Source: Clostridia bacterium
GTDB taxonomy: Bacteria; Bacillota_A; Clostridia; Christensenellales; UBA1242
DNA: 14,158 bases
Direction of reading: 5' to 3'
Assembly (NCBI GenBank): GCA_017454425.1
Contig: JAFTCZ010000009.1
Span: 1-14,158 of the forward strand
Position numbers and translations under genes: made by a program. The notes below the pieces were generated by a model. That model made no database searches, had not been told where the DNA came from, and worked only from the letters and a program-made list of their open reading frames with translations. Positions 1 through 7,367 of the stretch are shown here, one piece after another; position 1 is the first letter of the stretch; every line of letters begins with the position of its first letter.

Positions 1-33
1 AAAATCATTTAACCATTTATATGTTACTATCAT
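1..33 (-). CDS. pheT: Phenylalanyl-tRNA synthetase beta subunit, N-terminal fragment (cut by window edge)
   Basis: Only the first 11 codons lie in the window, reading MIVTYKWLNDF. This resembles the usual opening of bacterial PheT (M-x-V-S-Y-K-W-L). An AGGAG ribosome-binding site stands seven bases before the ATG, and the pheS stop codon is 13 bases upstream, so the pair forms the standard pheS-pheT operon. The beta subunit joins PheS in an alpha2-beta2 enzyme and provides tRNA recognition and editing of mischarged tyrosine; that role comes from the family, not from these 11 codons. Regulation is shared with pheS through the upstream T-box. Confidence 0.85.
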   Translation of the reverse strand, partial: MIVTYKWLNDF

Positions 34-46
34 TATTTTTCTCCTG

Positions 47-1069
47 TTACTTAAATTGTTTCAAAAATCTGACATCACCGTCATACAAATCACGGATATC
101 ACTAATGCCATATTTTATCATAGCAATACGGTCAAGCCCAAGCCCTGCAGCAAACCCTGTGTAAACATTTGGGTCTACATTGCAATTTTGAAAAACTTTT
201 GGTTGAACCATTCCTGCGCCCAACAGCTCGATAAAGCCAGATTGTTTGCAAATATTGCAACCTTTTCCGCCACAATATGGGCAACTTACATCAACTTCTA
301 CGCTTGGCTCGGTGAATGGGAAGAAAGAAGGACGAAGCCTTATGTTTGTTTTTTCACCAAACAAGTGTTTTGCAAGTCTTTCTAGCACACCCTTAAGGTC
401 GGACATTGTTACATTTTTATCTACAACCAAAATCTCAAACTGATTAAACATAGGAGAATGTGTTGCATCAACTTCATCAACACGATATGTACGCCCTGTG
501 CTAATCATTTTGATTGGTGGGGTTGTGCTTTCCATTGTTCTTATTTGTGTTGCAGATGTGTGAACTCTTAACAATCTTTCGGCATCAAAATAAAAAGTGT
601 CTTGTGCATCTCTTGCTGGGTGATCTTTTGGCAAATTTAACGCTTCAAAACAATAATAATCGGTCTCAATTTCTTTTCCGTCCATAACCGTAAAGCCTTG
701 AGTGCTAAAGTATTGAATAAGGTCTCTTTGCAATAGCTCTATTGGATGCAAACTACCCTTTACAAATGGACGAACAGGTGTTGTAACATCAACATGTTCA
801 TTTTGTATTTGTTTTTCTAATATTTGGTTGTCAATATCTTCTTGTTTGTTTTGAACGGCTGATGCAATTTTGTCTCTTGCTTCATTAAGAATAGCGCCCA
901 TTTTTGGTTTTTGATCGTTTGACAAATCCTTTAATCCTCGCATTAAACTAGACAATTCACCGTTTTTACCCAAATATTTGGCATTAACTTGAATTAAATC
1001 TTGCTTATTGTCAACAATTTTAATTTCCTTTAATGCATTCTTTAACATTTCATTTATTTTTTGTTGCAT
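47..1069 (-). CDS. pheS: Phenylalanine--tRNA ligase alpha subunit
   Basis: This is the catalytic subunit of phenylalanyl-tRNA synthetase, which activates Phe with ATP and charges tRNA-Phe in the cytoplasm. The 340-residue protein has the N-terminal coiled-coil arm (about residues 1-90) and then a class II synthetase core. Motif 2 is around residues 188-213 (TGRTYRVDEVDATHSPMFNQ) and motif 3 around 304-317 (GFAAGLGLDRIAM). Between them is a four-cysteine cluster, C263, C266, C271 and C274, of the kind seen in many Bacillota PheS proteins. I chose the ATG at 1069 because GGAGG lies eight bases upstream. A longer frame to 1141 exists but its extra codons fall inside the T-box leader and are not family-like. 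pheT follows after 13 bases. Expression is expected to rise when uncharged tRNA-Phe accumulates. Confidence 0.97.
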   Translation of the reverse strand: MQQKINEMLKNALKEIKIVDNKQDLIQVNAKYLGKNGELSSLMRGLKDLSNDQKPKMGAILNEARDKIASAVQNKQEDIDNQILEKQIQNEHVDVTTPVRPFVKGSLHPIELLQRDLIQYFSTQGFTVMDGKEIETDYYCFEALNLPKDHPARDAQDTFYFDAERLLRVHTSATQIRTMESTTPPIKMISTGRTYRVDEVDATHSPMFNQFEILVVDKNVTMSDLKGVLERLAKHLFGEKTNIRLRPSFFPFTEPSVEVDVSCPYCGGKGCNICKQSGFIELLGAGMVQPKVFQNCNVDPNVYTGFAAGLGLDRIAMIKYGISDIRDLYDGDVRFLKQFK

Positions 1070-1086
1070 ATAATTTTCCTCCAAAT

Positions 1087-1124
1087 AAAAAACTTCGCTC
1101 CTAGCGTTTGGCTTAGGGCGAAGT
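1087..1124 (-). terminator. T-box intrinsic terminator before pheS
   Basis: ACTTCGC + CCTA (1124-1114) pairs with TAGG + A bulge + GCGAAGT (1103-1092), giving an 11-bp stem with one bulged base and a 10-base loop. A run of six Us follows, at 1092-1087. The pheS ribosome-binding site begins only a few bases later. Its 5' arm directly follows the T-box sequence, so it is the alternative fold to the antiterminator. Confidence 0.9.
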
Positions 1125-1341
1125 AAACTCCGTGGTACCACCTAAATTCCCTATGCTATTGCAAGGGCTCTCTTTTTGAGTATGTCGTCACTCATGTACG
1201 CTGCAGCCTACTAAGTTTATCCCCATTCAGCCGAGTGCTAGAAAGTGAATTCGTCTAGCGTACTACTTGCGGGCATTTCACCATCACCCACTCTCTTTTT
1301 AAGGCACATCTAGATTACTAGTCTTTCATCATCGCTTTATG
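1087..1341 (-). promoter_or_regulatory. T-box leader (tRNA-Phe sensing) of pheS-pheT
   Basis: The transcript upstream of pheS contains a perfect T-box core, AAnnnnGGTGGTACCACG, at about 1131-1148, followed by a terminator hairpin before the ribosome-binding site. In Stem I the bases AGAGAGTG (about 1289-1296) pair with CACTTTCT (about 1240-1247), placing TTC at 1247-1249 in the specifier loop; UUC is a phenylalanine codon. The T-box bulge reads UGGU, whose last base would pair with the A73 discriminator expected for tRNA-Phe. Uncharged tRNA-Phe should stabilise the antiterminator and permit transcription of pheS-pheT. The T-box core, terminator and promoter are seen directly; the specifier assignment is by hand folding. 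Confidence 0.93.
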
Positions 1342-1347
1342 CCAAAC

Positions 1348-1376
1348 ATTATATTATAATTTGACACAATAGTCAA
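1348..1376 (-). promoter_or_regulatory. Sigma-A-type promoter of the pheS T-box transcript
   Basis: TTGACT at 1376-1371 and a perfect TATAAT at 1353-1348 are separated by exactly 17 bases. Transcription would start near 1341, just upstream of T-box Stem I. The -35 box begins 15 bases past the yunB stop codon, and I see no clear intrinsic terminator between yunB and this promoter. Confidence 0.85.
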
Positions 1377-1391
1377 GAGTTTTTCTTAACT

Positions 1392-2060
1392 TTAGGCCAC
1401 TAAGTTTAGCATTTCGTCAAGACTTGTCGAATTAAGATATGTGTCAGGAACCTTGCCAATAATAATTGATTCACAAATAAGAATGTGCGACTTTGTAGAT
1501 ACAGTTTTTGTACTTGTTGGCAATACTATGCTAACTGTTGTATCAAGTGTCAAATAAATGCGGTGATTTGTTTGGTTTATGCCAGCTGAGGCAAATTCAC
1601 TGCTAAAACTTGATTGAATGCTTCCTATTGGCGAAACAAAAAATGTAATCTCTGGCCCCAGACCAACAAGAACAGAAATACCCGAAAGCGTGCCAAGCGG
1701 AATTCCTACCCCCTCGGCACTAGCAAGTTCTAGATTTTGTTGTGCTGTGCGACTAATATTTTTGCTAAGTTTGTTAATTTGAATTGATTTAACCTGAAAC
1801 ATAGTAATATTGCCTTCGCTGTCAGTCATAATGTTAATAAGTTCGTCATACACATCTGTATTGTTAATAACCGTTTGAACAGCACTATTAACTGCTTTTG
1901 TTGTCATGGCTTTTACTTGCGCCTGACTAATTGTAATAATGATAGGATTTACATATGTGTTAAAAAAAACAAAAATAGTTATCATAACAACCAAAAATAA
2001 TGATAACAAAATTATTAATTTGCGTTTTTTTGATAGGCGGCGTCTTTTAATTTTTTGCAT
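1392..2060 (-). CDS. yunB: Sporulation protein YunB
   Basis: The 222-residue protein has a basic N-terminus (KIKRRRLSKKRK), one membrane segment at about residues 15-36, and then a soluble domain. The segment PIIITISQAQVKAMTTKAVN and the later run EGVGIPLGTLSG followed by LGPEITFFVSP agree with the YunB sporulation family; in Bacillus subtilis yunB belongs to the mother-cell sigma-E regulon. The biochemical role of the family is not known to me. It lies 31 bases after spoVAE in the same direction. The gap holds no strong ribosome-binding site, and no alternative start is nearby, so translation may be weak or coupled. Family assignment is from remembered motifs, not a search. Confidence 0.85.
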   Translation of the reverse strand: MQKIKRRRLSKKRKLIILLSLFLVVMITIFVFFNTYVNPIIITISQAQVKAMTTKAVNSAVQTVINNTDVYDELINIMTDSEGNITMFQVKSIQINKLSKNISRTAQQNLELASAEGVGIPLGTLSGISVLVGLGPEITFFVSPIGSIQSSFSSEFASAGINQTNHRIYLTLDTTVSIVLPTSTKTVSTKSHILICESIIIGKVPDTYLNSTSLDEMLNLVA

Positions 2061-2091
2061 ACTTATATATATGACGCCAATTATGTCTTGT

Positions 2092-2460
2092 TTACTGCTT
2101 TGTTTTACTCTTAAATATCAGTGCCATAACAAAAGCCGAAATAACCGCCACGGCTATGCCACCCGCAACTGCCTGCAACCCACCCGTAAATATCCCAATA
2201 ACTCCATCAACCTCATATGCCTGAATGGCTCCGCGTGCCAACGAATAGCCAAAACCAATTATTGGCACAGTTATGCCCGAACCACAAAACTCTCGTATGG
2301 GCTCGAACACATGAAAGATTTCTAACACAACCCCAAGCATCAAAAATGTAACCAAAATTCTTGCACTTGTCATGCGGGTAGTAATAATGAGAACTTGCCC
2401 AAGCATACATACAAACCCGCCAACCAAAAAGACCTTTAGGTACATAATAATATCAAACAT
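2092..2460 (-). CDS. spoVAE: Stage V sporulation protein AE (SpoVAEb type)
   Basis: A 122-residue integral membrane protein with about four hydrophobic segments, containing FLVGGFVCMLGQ, LGVVLE, and the conserved stretch GSGITVPIIGFGYSLARGAI. It is one of the three core components (AC, AD, AE) of the inner-membrane machinery that takes dipicolinic acid into the forespore and releases it at germination. The ATG at 2460 is chosen because AGGTGA lies about five bases upstream; a GTG at 2469 would add three residues but lacks a good site. With the ATG start it overlaps the end of spoVAD by eight bases, suggesting translational coupling. Confidence 0.93.
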   Translation of the reverse strand: MFDIIMYLKVFLVGGFVCMLGQVLIITTRMTSARILVTFLMLGVVLEIFHVFEPIREFCGSGITVPIIGFGYSLARGAIQAYEVDGVIGIFTGGLQAVAGGIAVAVISAFVMALIFKSKTKQ

Positions 2461-3466
2461 AATCTTCACCTTTTAATACAACTGCATGCGCAACACAAGG
2501 AATTGACTCCCCTTGCTGACAAGTAAGAGGGCTAAGCAATGCTCCTGTGGCGATAAATAAAACATTTTTTAGGTCTTTGTTTTTTAATCTTTGCAATACA
2601 TAACTATTAAGAATACTCGCACCACACCCACAACCACTTGCCCCCATAAATGTTTTTTGATTATTCTTAAACATCATTTGGCCACAATCACTATAATTAG
2701 CTCCTAGATATATCCCTTTGTTAGACATAAGGTCAATAAGCACTTCGCTGCCAAGTTTTCCCAAATCACCCGTCAAAATCAAATCATAATAATCGGGTTC
2801 GACGCCCATATCGTCTAGGTGTCTAAACAATGTGTCAAAAGCAGCAGGTGCCATTGCTCCGCCCATGTTGTTTACATCTGTGACATTCCAGTCAACAACC
2901 CTGCCAATAGTTGCATGACTAACTGCTATGCCGCTTTGTGCATGCGAAAGCACTGTTGCCCCACTTCCTGTTGTTGTCCATTGACTTGTTGGCGGGCGTT
3001 GTGTGCCTAGTTCTAGGGGATATCGAAATTGTTTTTCGGCAGAACTAAAATGACTTACCGTGGCACATACAACATTTTTTGCATAATCTGCGTTAATAAG
3101 GCATGCGCCAATAGCCAAACTTTCGGCCATAGTACTGCAAGCACCAAATACGCCTACATATGGAATATTAAGCGAGCGTGCCGCAAAACTAGAACTTGTT
3201 ATTTGGTTCATCAAATCACCTGATACAACATAGTCGATATCAAACGGACTAAGTTTTGCATTGTGAATAGCATTGCGCACGCATTGTTCTAATAGTTTGC
3301 ACTCAGCTTTTTCGTAAGTTTTTTCGCCCAAAGTATCATCTTGCAAAATTTCGTCAAAATATTTGCCAAAATTTCCTTCACCTTCCTTGGGTCCTACTAT
3401 CGAATAATTGCCAATTATTCGTGGTAGTTTATCAAAAACAATAGTAGATTTTCCAACTCTATTCAT
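2453..3466 (-). CDS. spoVAD: Stage V sporulation protein AD
   Basis: A 337-residue soluble protein with the thiolase / ketoacyl-synthase-like fold typical of SpoVAD. The conserved region VGVFGACSTMAESLAIGA carries the cysteine (C110) at the position of the thiolase nucleophile, and the C-terminal part has GASGCGCGASILNSY. In Bacillus, SpoVAD binds dipicolinic acid on the surface of the spore inner membrane. GAGGA lies before the ATG, and the gap from spoVAC is only seven bases. The length matches the family (about 335-340). Confidence 0.97.
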   Translation of the reverse strand: MNRVGKSTIVFDKLPRIIGNYSIVGPKEGEGNFGKYFDEILQDDTLGEKTYEKAECKLLEQCVRNAIHNAKLSPFDIDYVVSGDLMNQITSSSFAARSLNIPYVGVFGACSTMAESLAIGACLINADYAKNVVCATVSHFSSAEKQFRYPLELGTQRPPTSQWTTTGSGATVLSHAQSGIAVSHATIGRVVDWNVTDVNNMGGAMAPAAFDTLFRHLDDMGVEPDYYDLILTGDLGKLGSEVLIDLMSNKGIYLGANYSDCGQMMFKNNQKTFMGASGCGCGASILNSYVLQRLKNKDLKNVLFIATGALLSPLTCQQGESIPCVAHAVVLKGEDYV

Positions 3467-3473
3467 ATTTTCC

Positions 3474-3920
3474 TCAAAAAATTAAATTAATAACCCCAGC
3501 AATTATGCTTGCCACTATCCCAAGAACAATTACCGGACCAGATATCAAAAACATTTTTGCGCACAAGCCAAAAATAATACCCTCTCGCCTAAATTCTATT
3601 GCTGGGCTTGTTATTGAATTGCTAAAACCCGTGATGGGTACGATGCTACCGGCGCCAGCATAAGCACCAATTCTGTCATACACACCAACCCCCGTAAGAA
3701 TTGATGCCAAAACAATTAAAATAATCAGTTCCCACGCCCCTGCTTCGTCTATTGTCATATTATTAAAGCCAAGCATTAACAAGTCTTTAATAATTTCCCC
3801 AAGCAGGCATATTAGTCCGCCCACCCAAAAAGCATGAAAAAGCGTTGGCCACGGATGTGTTTTTGGTATTTTGTGCTTTAGATAATCGTTATATTTTTTG
3901 TTTCTTTCAATATCAAGCAT
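3474..3920 (-). CDS. spoVAC: Stage V sporulation protein AC
   Basis: A 148-residue membrane protein with four to five hydrophobic segments after a charged N-terminus (about residues 1-20). The family stretches FWVGGLICLLGEI, GVGVYDRIGAYAGAGSIVPI and GFSNSITSPAIEFRREG are present. SpoVAC acts as a membrane channel for dipicolinic acid in spores. TGGAGG stands seven to nine bases before the ATG. It is the first gene of the spoVAC-spoVAD-spoVAE set. The accessory genes spoVAA, spoVAB and spoVAF of Bacillus are absent here, as in many Clostridia. Confidence 0.96.
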   Translation of the reverse strand: MLDIERNKKYNDYLKHKIPKTHPWPTLFHAFWVGGLICLLGEIIKDLLMLGFNNMTIDEAGAWELIILIVLASILTGVGVYDRIGAYAGAGSIVPITGFSNSITSPAIEFRREGIIFGLCAKMFLISGPVIVLGIVASIIAGVINLIF

Positions 3921-3945
3921 ATTGCCTCCACATAAATAATTGGCA

Positions 3946-3974
3946 TTTTATGTAAAGAATAAACATTAATATCC
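3946..3974 (-). promoter_or_regulatory. Possible forespore (sigma-G-like) promoter for spoVAC
   Basis: GGATA (3974-3970) and CATAAAA (3952-3946) are 17 bases apart. They resemble the sigma-G consensus (about GHATR and CATnHTA) with one mismatch in each box. The predicted start is about 20 bases before spoVAC's ribosome-binding site. spoVA operons are sigma-G dependent in Bacillus, which makes the reading plausible, but the match is imperfect in very AT-rich DNA. Confidence 0.3.
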
Positions 3975-4052
3975 AACAAAATGAACATAAAATAAATATT
4001 TTTATCAAACTTGCTTAAAATAACAATGTTAAAAAATTTTATGAGGTGAAAT

Positions 4053-5438
4053 ATGAAAAAAATAATTGCTTTATCTTTAACACTTGCTCTTGCAAGTGCG
4101 GGTGGTGTTGCGGCATTACACCCAAATTGTCAAAAATGTGAGGATTGTTCAGCACAAATTGTTGACCAAAATATTATTAATAGAGATATGCTTATTGGCA
4201 ACGGTTTTGCTGTTATAAACAAGCAAGGACAATTTAATATCGTTCCTAAAAAACCAATAAATATGGATATTATTGATGGCACCAACACAAATGCCATGGG
4301 CACAACAAATACCCCAACAACTGCAAACAGCCCACTAAACAACACAAATTACAACGGGCCAACAACCAACCAGGTGTTAAATAACACAAACAACAACGGA
4401 TTAGCCAATAACACAGCATACAACAATACAAACAATGGAATAAACAACAATATGGGATATTCGCCAAAAGGTACTTCTCCTTATGGCATAGGAAATGCCA
4501 ATTCCGGAGTTTTGCCAAACAATGGCAACGGAAATCAAACAATTGATGGCACATACAATACAAACAGTACACAGCCAAGCAATTTGGATAGTATGGTGCG
4601 CACAAACAATATTGACACTTACAAAAACAACTCAAACAAAAATATTGACAACAACATATATAACAACAATGGTGGCAGAATGACAAATCAAACATATGCA
4701 AACAACACAAACCAAAACTTTAGACAAAATGCCAATACCAACACAACAAATCAGACACAAAACACAATAAATCGTTCAACTAACAACCAAAACACAAATA
4801 CAAACCAATCAAATACTAATGCTTTAAGAGCAAACAATCGTTCAAACTATACAAACAACACAGATACAAGTGCAAAAACAAACAATCAAACCCAACAAAA
4901 CACCATTTCAAACACTGCTAGGGCAAAAACTGATACACTATCAAGCACACAAAATACAACTGTTTCTAACTTGCAATCTCAATTAAACGAACAAAAAGAA
5001 GCTTTTAACCAAAAACTAGAAAAACTTAATAGCATACTTACTCAATACGACAACCAAACCATTAGGTTAAATGGTGACCAAGCAAACAAGATGAATGGCT
5101 ATATTGATGTTGTGCAAAAACTTACCCACAAGCTTATGCGCACAAGATATGTTATGGCTTTTGATATAGACAATTTTTGGAATACCTCAACTTTTGACAT
5201 TAATGATACAACAAGTCCATATTATTTGGAAGTAAAAAGCATATTGGGTGATCGCATAATATGTTTAGATTGCATAAATGAAGCCTTAGATAACATTATC
5301 AAATTGCTTGACAACCAAAACACCAACCAAACAACAAAAACCACAACACAAAACAACACAATACTACCAAACAATCAAAATTCACAAGCAAACACCCAAA
5401 ATGCCATACAAAATAGCAGTCAAACAAATATGATGTAA
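4053..5438 (+). CDS. Secreted Asn/Thr/Gln-rich protein of unknown function
   Basis: I do not recognise this gene. The 461-residue product begins with a clear signal peptide (MKKIIALSLTLALASAGGVA) followed by a cysteine cluster C26-x2-C29-x2-C32. Residues about 40-75 look folded. Residues about 76-305 are low complexity, dominated by Asn with Thr, Gln and Gly. A charged, probably coiled-coil helix follows (about 306-335), then a compact region to about 418 with a second pair, C404-x2-C407. An Asn/Gln/Thr tail of about 40 residues ends the protein. GAGGTG stands four bases before the ATG. It is the only plus-strand gene, divergent from spoVAC and convergent with dacF. Its neighbours suggest a spore-surface or envelope role, which is inference only. 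The A- and C-rich, G-poor coding strand reflects the Asn/Thr/Gln content. Confidence 0.85.
   Translation: MKKIIALSLTLALASAGGVAALHPNCQKCEDCSAQIVDQNIINRDMLIGNGFAVINKQGQFNIVPKKPINMDIIDGTNTNAMGTTNTPTTANSPLNNTNYNGPTTNQVLNNTNNNGLANNTAYNNTNNGINNNMGYSPKGTSPYGIGNANSGVLPNNGNGNQTIDGTYNTNSTQPSNLDSMVRTNNIDTYKNNSNKNIDNNIYNNNGGRMTNQTYANNTNQNFRQNANTNTTNQTQNTINRSTNNQNTNTNQSNTNALRANNRSNYTNNTDTSAKTNNQTQQNTISNTARAKTDTLSSTQNTTVSNLQSQLNEQKEAFNQKLEKLNSILTQYDNQTIRLNGDQANKMNGYIDVVQKLTHKLMRTRYVMAFDIDNFWNTSTFDINDTTSPYYLEVKSILGDRIICLDCINEALDNIIKLLDNQNTNQTTKTTTQNNTILPNNQNSQANTQNAIQNSSQTNMM
4278..4967 (+). repeat. Low-complexity Asn/Thr/Gln-coding tract
   Basis: About 230 codons drawn mostly from AAC, AAT, ACA and CAA, giving an A- and C-rich, G-poor plus strand. 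I see no exact tandem unit, only drifting variants of Asn-Asn-Thr and Asn-Thr-Asn-Gln, so it is compositional bias rather than a clean repeat array. Confidence 0.6.
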
Positions 5439-5440
5439 AC

Positions 5441-5469
5441 AAAAAACATGCAAACAATGCATGTTTTTT
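5441..5469. terminator. Bidirectional intrinsic terminator between the Asn-rich gene and dacF
   Basis: A 12-bp inverted repeat, AAAAAACATGCA and TGCATGTTTTTT, flanks a five-base loop AACAA. A T-run extends on the plus strand to 5473, and the minus strand ends in six Us. It lies two bases after the plus-strand stop codon and just after the dacF stop, so it can serve both convergent genes. Confidence 0.9.
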
Positions 5470-5471
5470 TT

Positions 5472-6632
5472 TTACCAATTTTGTGTTATATACTTTATTT
5501 CATCTAGATATGATTTATTTTCTATATCATTGGTTAATACAATATCTATTTGTTGTTGTACAGTATTATCTTTTGTGATAATGATTTGCCCTATGCTGTC
5601 ACCTGCTTTTAATGGGGCTTTTTTGTCATAGTACTCATAATTGACCTCAACACTTGGTTGTTCACCCCTTTTTATCAATTCATAATAAGAGTGTGCTGGC
5701 TTAACATAAACTTGCTGTTCTTTTGCGTGCAAAATCTGGTTTGAATATAAAAATTCTTCATTTTCATCAACGATGCATTTTGATTCATAGTTTGCAAAAC
5801 CATAATCCAGCACTTTTGCACAATCAGAAAAACGCTCTTTAGAATTTTTTGCACCCAAAACCACAGAAATTAAACGCATGTTATTGCGCATTGCTGTGGC
5901 CGACAAGCAATACCCTGCCTCTACGGTAGACCCAGTTTTTCCTGCGTCACAACCATTGTACGAACGAATAAGTTTGTTTGTGTTGGTCATTTGTGTTGTA
6001 CGACCACTTGGGTGTACAAAATCTTTTAATCTCTCGTGAGTATAATCAAAATACATCTTGTGTTTTACCAATTCTCGCATAATGCACGCAACATCATAGG
6101 CACAAGAATAATGCTGATTATTTGGCAAGCCTGTACAGTTTGCAAAATGGGTGTTAGTAAGCCCTAATGATTGTGCTTTTTCGTTCATCATATCAACAAA
6201 ACCATCTTCACTGCCACCTATTTCTTCTGCAAACACAACGCTTGCATCATTTGCGCTGCTCATTACCACTGCATACAATAGGTCTTGTACTTTATATTTA
6301 CAATTTGCATCCAAAAATACCTGTGACCCACCCATTCCGCTTGCGTTTTCACTAGCCACTAGCAAGTCATCTATGCCAAATTTCTTTTGCTCTATTGCCT
6401 CAAAAGTTAAAAGCAAAGTCATGGTTTTTGTTACGCTTGCAATGGGCAAATGCTGCAAACTGTTCTTTTCTAGCAATACTTGCCCTGTTGCGCTATCAAG
6501 CAAACAACATGCTTTGCTGTCTAATACCGGGTCTTCTAATGCTTGTGCAACATTATCAGTTGATACGCAAAATAACAAATTGCAAAATAAAGCCAAACTT
6601 AATGCTGTGGTATAAATAAAATTTTTTTTCAT
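5472..6632 (-). CDS. dacF: D-alanyl-D-alanine carboxypeptidase (DacF-like, peptidase S11)
   Basis: A 386-residue secreted penicillin-binding protein that removes the terminal D-Ala from peptidoglycan pentapeptides, limiting cross-linking. The N-terminal hydrophobic segment (about residues 4-30) is a signal peptide. The active-site motifs are all present and correctly spaced: S66-V-T-K69, S126-A-N128 and K232-T-G234. The C-terminal third matches the PBP5 accessory domain. Length agrees with Bacillus DacF (about 389). AAAGGAGG lies four bases before the ATG. It follows the spoIIM-like gene after a gap of 57 bases. In Bacillus dacF precedes the spoIIA operon, but here it is followed by the convergent terminator, so the dacF rather than dacB/dacA name rests on sporulation context and similarity. 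Confidence 0.88.
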   Translation of the reverse strand: MKKNFIYTTALSLALFCNLLFCVSTDNVAQALEDPVLDSKACCLLDSATGQVLLEKNSLQHLPIASVTKTMTLLLTFEAIEQKKFGIDDLLVASENASGMGGSQVFLDANCKYKVQDLLYAVVMSSANDASVVFAEEIGGSEDGFVDMMNEKAQSLGLTNTHFANCTGLPNNQHYSCAYDVACIMRELVKHKMYFDYTHERLKDFVHPSGRTTQMTNTNKLIRSYNGCDAGKTGSTVEAGYCLSATAMRNNMRLISVVLGAKNSKERFSDCAKVLDYGFANYESKCIVDENEEFLYSNQILHAKEQQVYVKPAHSYYELIKRGEQPSVEVNYEYYDKKAPLKAGDSIGQIIITKDNTVQQQIDIVLTNDIENKSYLDEIKYITQNW

Positions 6633-6689
6633 AAAACCTCCTTTACCTGTTTAGTGTTTGTAGTTTTGAGGTTTTTATGTAAAAAGGTA

Positions 6690-7334
6690 TTATGGCACAG
6701 CAACAACCATAAAACCTCCAAACAACGGCAATAATAATACTTCAAGCAAACATGCAACAAAATGCAATATCAAGGTGCAAAAAAGAACACTTTTGACATA
6801 ATAATAAAAATCTAGAGTTAATATTCCCAATTTATGACCACAATGATCAAAAATATATTTTTGGCAAACCACCATAAAAGCAACAAACGCAATAAGTTTA
6901 AGCAAGTGAGAGGGTAAATAAACAATCAATATGTTTATAAATCCACCAAGCCTAAACAAACTGATAATTACCGCACAAGTGTTACCAAATACAAAGCCCA
7001 AATATATAAGTAAAAACACATTAATGATAGACAACCATTTATTGCAACTAAACAACCAAATAACTATACAAATGGTTATAAATCCAAAAACTCGTGAAGC
7101 AAACACTCCCCCAAGTGACATATGCATATTTAGATAGCGTCGCAATGTTATGTCAGCAATGTTATCTATGCTATTGTTATTGGCATAGCCAAACCCTGCA
7201 ATAACACCAACAATAACAGAACTAATAATCAGTACACCAATAATAATATATTGTTTTTTGTGTCTATAAAAATGTTCTGCTAGACTATCAAAAAATATTG
7301 TAAAATTGTGCAATTTAGAAATAAATTTGGGCAT
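6690..7334 (-). CDS. spoIIM: Stage II sporulation protein M-like membrane protein
   Basis: A 214-residue protein with about five membrane segments (roughly residues 29-49, 83-96, 101-121, 132-156 and 183-205). Features shared with SpoIIM are the pattern LGFVFGNT...GGF...LPSHLLKL in the middle and the terminal E-x-x-x-x-P after the last segment. SpoIIM, with SpoIID and SpoIIP, drives septal peptidoglycan thinning and engulfment. The position between spo0A and dacF supports a sporulation role. Start choice is uncertain: the ATG at 7334 fits family N-termini, while a TTG at 7352 would add six residues; neither has a good ribosome-binding site. The ATG is part of a strong hairpin (7327-7352). Confidence 0.62.
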   Translation of the reverse strand: MPKFISKLHNFTIFFDSLAEHFYRHKKQYIIIGVLIISSVIVGVIAGFGYANNNSIDNIADITLRRYLNMHMSLGGVFASRVFGFITICIVIWLFSCNKWLSIINVFLLIYLGFVFGNTCAVIISLFRLGGFINILIVYLPSHLLKLIAFVAFMVVCQKYIFDHCGHKLGILTLDFYYYVKSVLFCTLILHFVACLLEVLLLPLFGGFMVVAVP

Positions 7335-7352
7335 ATAACAATATACGCCCAA
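7327..7352 (-). terminator. Hairpin after spo0A enclosing the spoIIM start codon
   Basis: TTGGGCGTATA (7352-7342) pairs with TATATGCCCAA (7337-7327) over 11 positions, with one G-U wobble and a TTGT loop. It begins 16 bases beyond the spo0A stop codon. The following bases, ATTTATTTC, form only a weak U-rich tract, so it may end part of the spo0A transcripts or act as an attenuator. The spoIIM ATG (7334-7332) lies inside the 3' arm. Confidence 0.6.
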
Positions 7353-7367
7353 AAGTATTAAAATATT

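Noticed and set aside
1070..1141. A 24-codon N-terminal extension of pheS
   Set aside because: These codons lie in the T-box terminator and antiterminator, and the GGAGG site supports the start at 1069.
1425..1431. TGTCGAA, a Spo0A-box-like heptamer in the 3' end of yunB; its reverse complement also occurs at 12053-12059 in recA
   Set aside because: Both are inside coding sequence, away from promoters, and a 7-base match is expected by chance in a window of this size.
4270..4710. Minus-strand open frame of 146 codons, very rich in Cys, opposite the Asn-rich gene
   Set aside because: Its Cys and Leu content follows from the complement of the A/C-rich low-complexity tract. It has no ribosome-binding site, and the plus-strand frame has a signal peptide, ribosome-binding site and terminator.
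4278..4967. Possible CRISPR or tandem-repeat array in the A/C-rich stretch
   Set aside because: No constant repeat length or spacers; the similarity comes from Asn, Thr and Gln codons in a continuous reading frame.
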